6,721 bases of DNA from JBKBXU01 sp046313675 (GTDB taxonomy: Bacteria > Bacteroidota > Bacteroidia > Cytophagales > Cytophagaceae), in NCBI GenBank assembly GCA_046313675.1, contig JBKBXU010000265.1, positions 1-6,721 on the forward strand. The letters run 5' to 3'. The translations under genes and the position numbers were made by a program. Numbering within the stretch: position 1 is the stretch's first letter; each line of letters opens with the position of its first letter. Of this stretch, positions 6,228 to 6,721 are shown piece after piece. The notes under the pieces were generated by a model that had not been told where the DNA came from, searched no databases, and saw nothing but the letters and a program-made list of their open reading frames with translations.

Positions 6228-6477
6228 TTTATTATTGCAAGTGATGTGATTCGATCAGATGCTAATTTAATGAAGTTTTTTAAAACCTCCGTGCCTGCTC
6301 AGCCGGGTAAGTTAAAAATTTGATTTTTTATTCATTGCCTATAGAGTAAAAAAAGGATTTTTTTATTTTTAAATTATTGATTATTAGTGTTTAATAATAA
6401 TATTATTATTTCTAAAAACTTTTCCACATGCCGGTTTTATGTATGGAAGTAGTACAGGGTGAAAACTTATATTTTTT
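6228..6477. other. AT-rich gene-free leader region of dnaX with an 18-base palindrome
   Basis: I see no gene here. The dnaX promoter should lie in this stretch, but the best -7 candidate, TAAATTAG on the minus strand (6263-6270), differs from TAnnTTTG and has no good upstream partner, so no call is made. A perfect 18-base AT-only palindrome of AAT/ATT repeats occupies 6393-6410. T runs occur at 6358-6370. Confidence 0.4.
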
Positions 6478-6539
6478 GGGGCGCCCCGCCGCACAAGGCA
6501 TTCCGTGAGGCCTCCACTATGCGGGCCTCACGGGCCCTT
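6478..6539. repeat. GC-rich hairpin element upstream of dnaX
   Basis: It opens with the 10-base palindrome GGGGCGCCCC (6478-6487). A perfect 10-base-pair stem follows: CCGTGAGGCC (6503-6512), 11-base loop, GGCCTCACGG (6524-6533). Outer AAGG (6495-6498) and CCTT (6536-6539) can pair across a small internal loop. The element is far more GC-rich than the surrounding DNA. It could be a REP-like mobile palindrome or a structured RNA; I recognise no known RNA family and no coding potential. Confidence 0.6.
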
Positions 6540-6580
6540 ACCGCAGCGATGGCAATTTAATTTGGAGTAGGGGCTTTTGA

Positions 6581-6608
6581 TAATTCTGAATTATAAATGC
6601 TGAATTTT
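6581..6608. repeat. Heptamer array, GAATNNT family (4 units)
   Basis: Four adjoining units: TAATTCT, GAATTAT, AAATGCT and GAATTTT. As at 4282-4316, the array directly precedes a copy of the CATAGGG palindromic repeat, here by four bases. Confidence 0.55.
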
Positions 6609-6612
6609 GGTC

Positions 6613-6683
6613 ACATAGGGCTATACCCTATGTTCAGACTGTTTACGCCCCTTCAGGGCTCTTCCTCTCCCAATTCTCACTCT
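6613..6683 (+). repeat. Dispersed palindromic repeat, copy 2 (CATAGGG element)
   Basis: Same strand and same structure as copy 1 at 4347: ACATAGGG (6613-6620), loop CTATA, CCCTATGT (6626-6633), then GCCC/GGGC (6647-6659), then ATTCTCACTCT (6673-6683). Copy 2 lacks the eight-T run of copy 1. The two copies flank dnaX as direct repeats about 2.27 kb apart. The remaining bases to the window edge show nothing I can name. Confidence 0.85.
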
Positions 6684-6721
6684 TTCCCCTCTATTTCTTT
6701 GAGTGTGTAAGTGTTCTCATT

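Noticed and set aside
6481..6550. tRNA-like fold in the GC-rich block
   Set aside because: There is no T-arm GTTCRANNC, no acceptor pairing and no anticodon arm of the right size; one long hairpin explains the pairing.

Overview
The window looks like a chromosomal stretch of a Bacteroidota bacterium, probably of the Cytophagales type (inference). The evidence is the DnaX N-terminus and M16 protease architecture typical of that phylum, promoters fitting the Bacteroidota TTTG / TAnnTTTG consensus, start codons preceded by A-rich leaders rather than Shine-Dalgarno sequences, and AT-rich intergenic DNA. No plasmid, phage or insertion-sequence gene is visible.

All three genes lie on the minus strand. 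From the left edge: the first 160 codons of a monomeric NADP-dependent isocitrate dehydrogenase (icd, 1-480) with a clear promoter; a gene-free gap (481-1046) with several repeat families; a secreted two-lobed M16 zinc metallopeptidase of 989 residues (1047-4016) with its own terminator and a probable promoter; a second gap (4017-4520) made almost wholly of repeats; dnaX, the clamp-loader tau subunit (4521-6227); and a third gap (6228-6721) with a GC-rich hairpin and more repeats. Gaps of about 500 bases and separate signals suggest three monocistronic units. The genes share no pathway: central carbon metabolism, envelope proteolysis and DNA replication.

Two things stand out. First, dnaX carries a run of ten A on its coding strand at codons 379-382, just after the clamp-loader domains. 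A -1 shift there reaches TGA after one codon and the other shifted frame reaches TAG after a few. A 10-base-pair stem with one mismatch begins seven bases downstream. This is the layout expected of a programmed frameshift that makes a short gamma subunit from the tau gene.

Second, all three gaps contain several unrelated sequence families that each repeat with a period of seven bases, including a 12-unit array at 4117-4200. They are mixed with palindromic REP-like elements, one of which occurs as a direct repeat on both sides of dnaX. These resemble in style the heptamer repeats of cyanobacteria, but their origin and role here cannot be told from this window.
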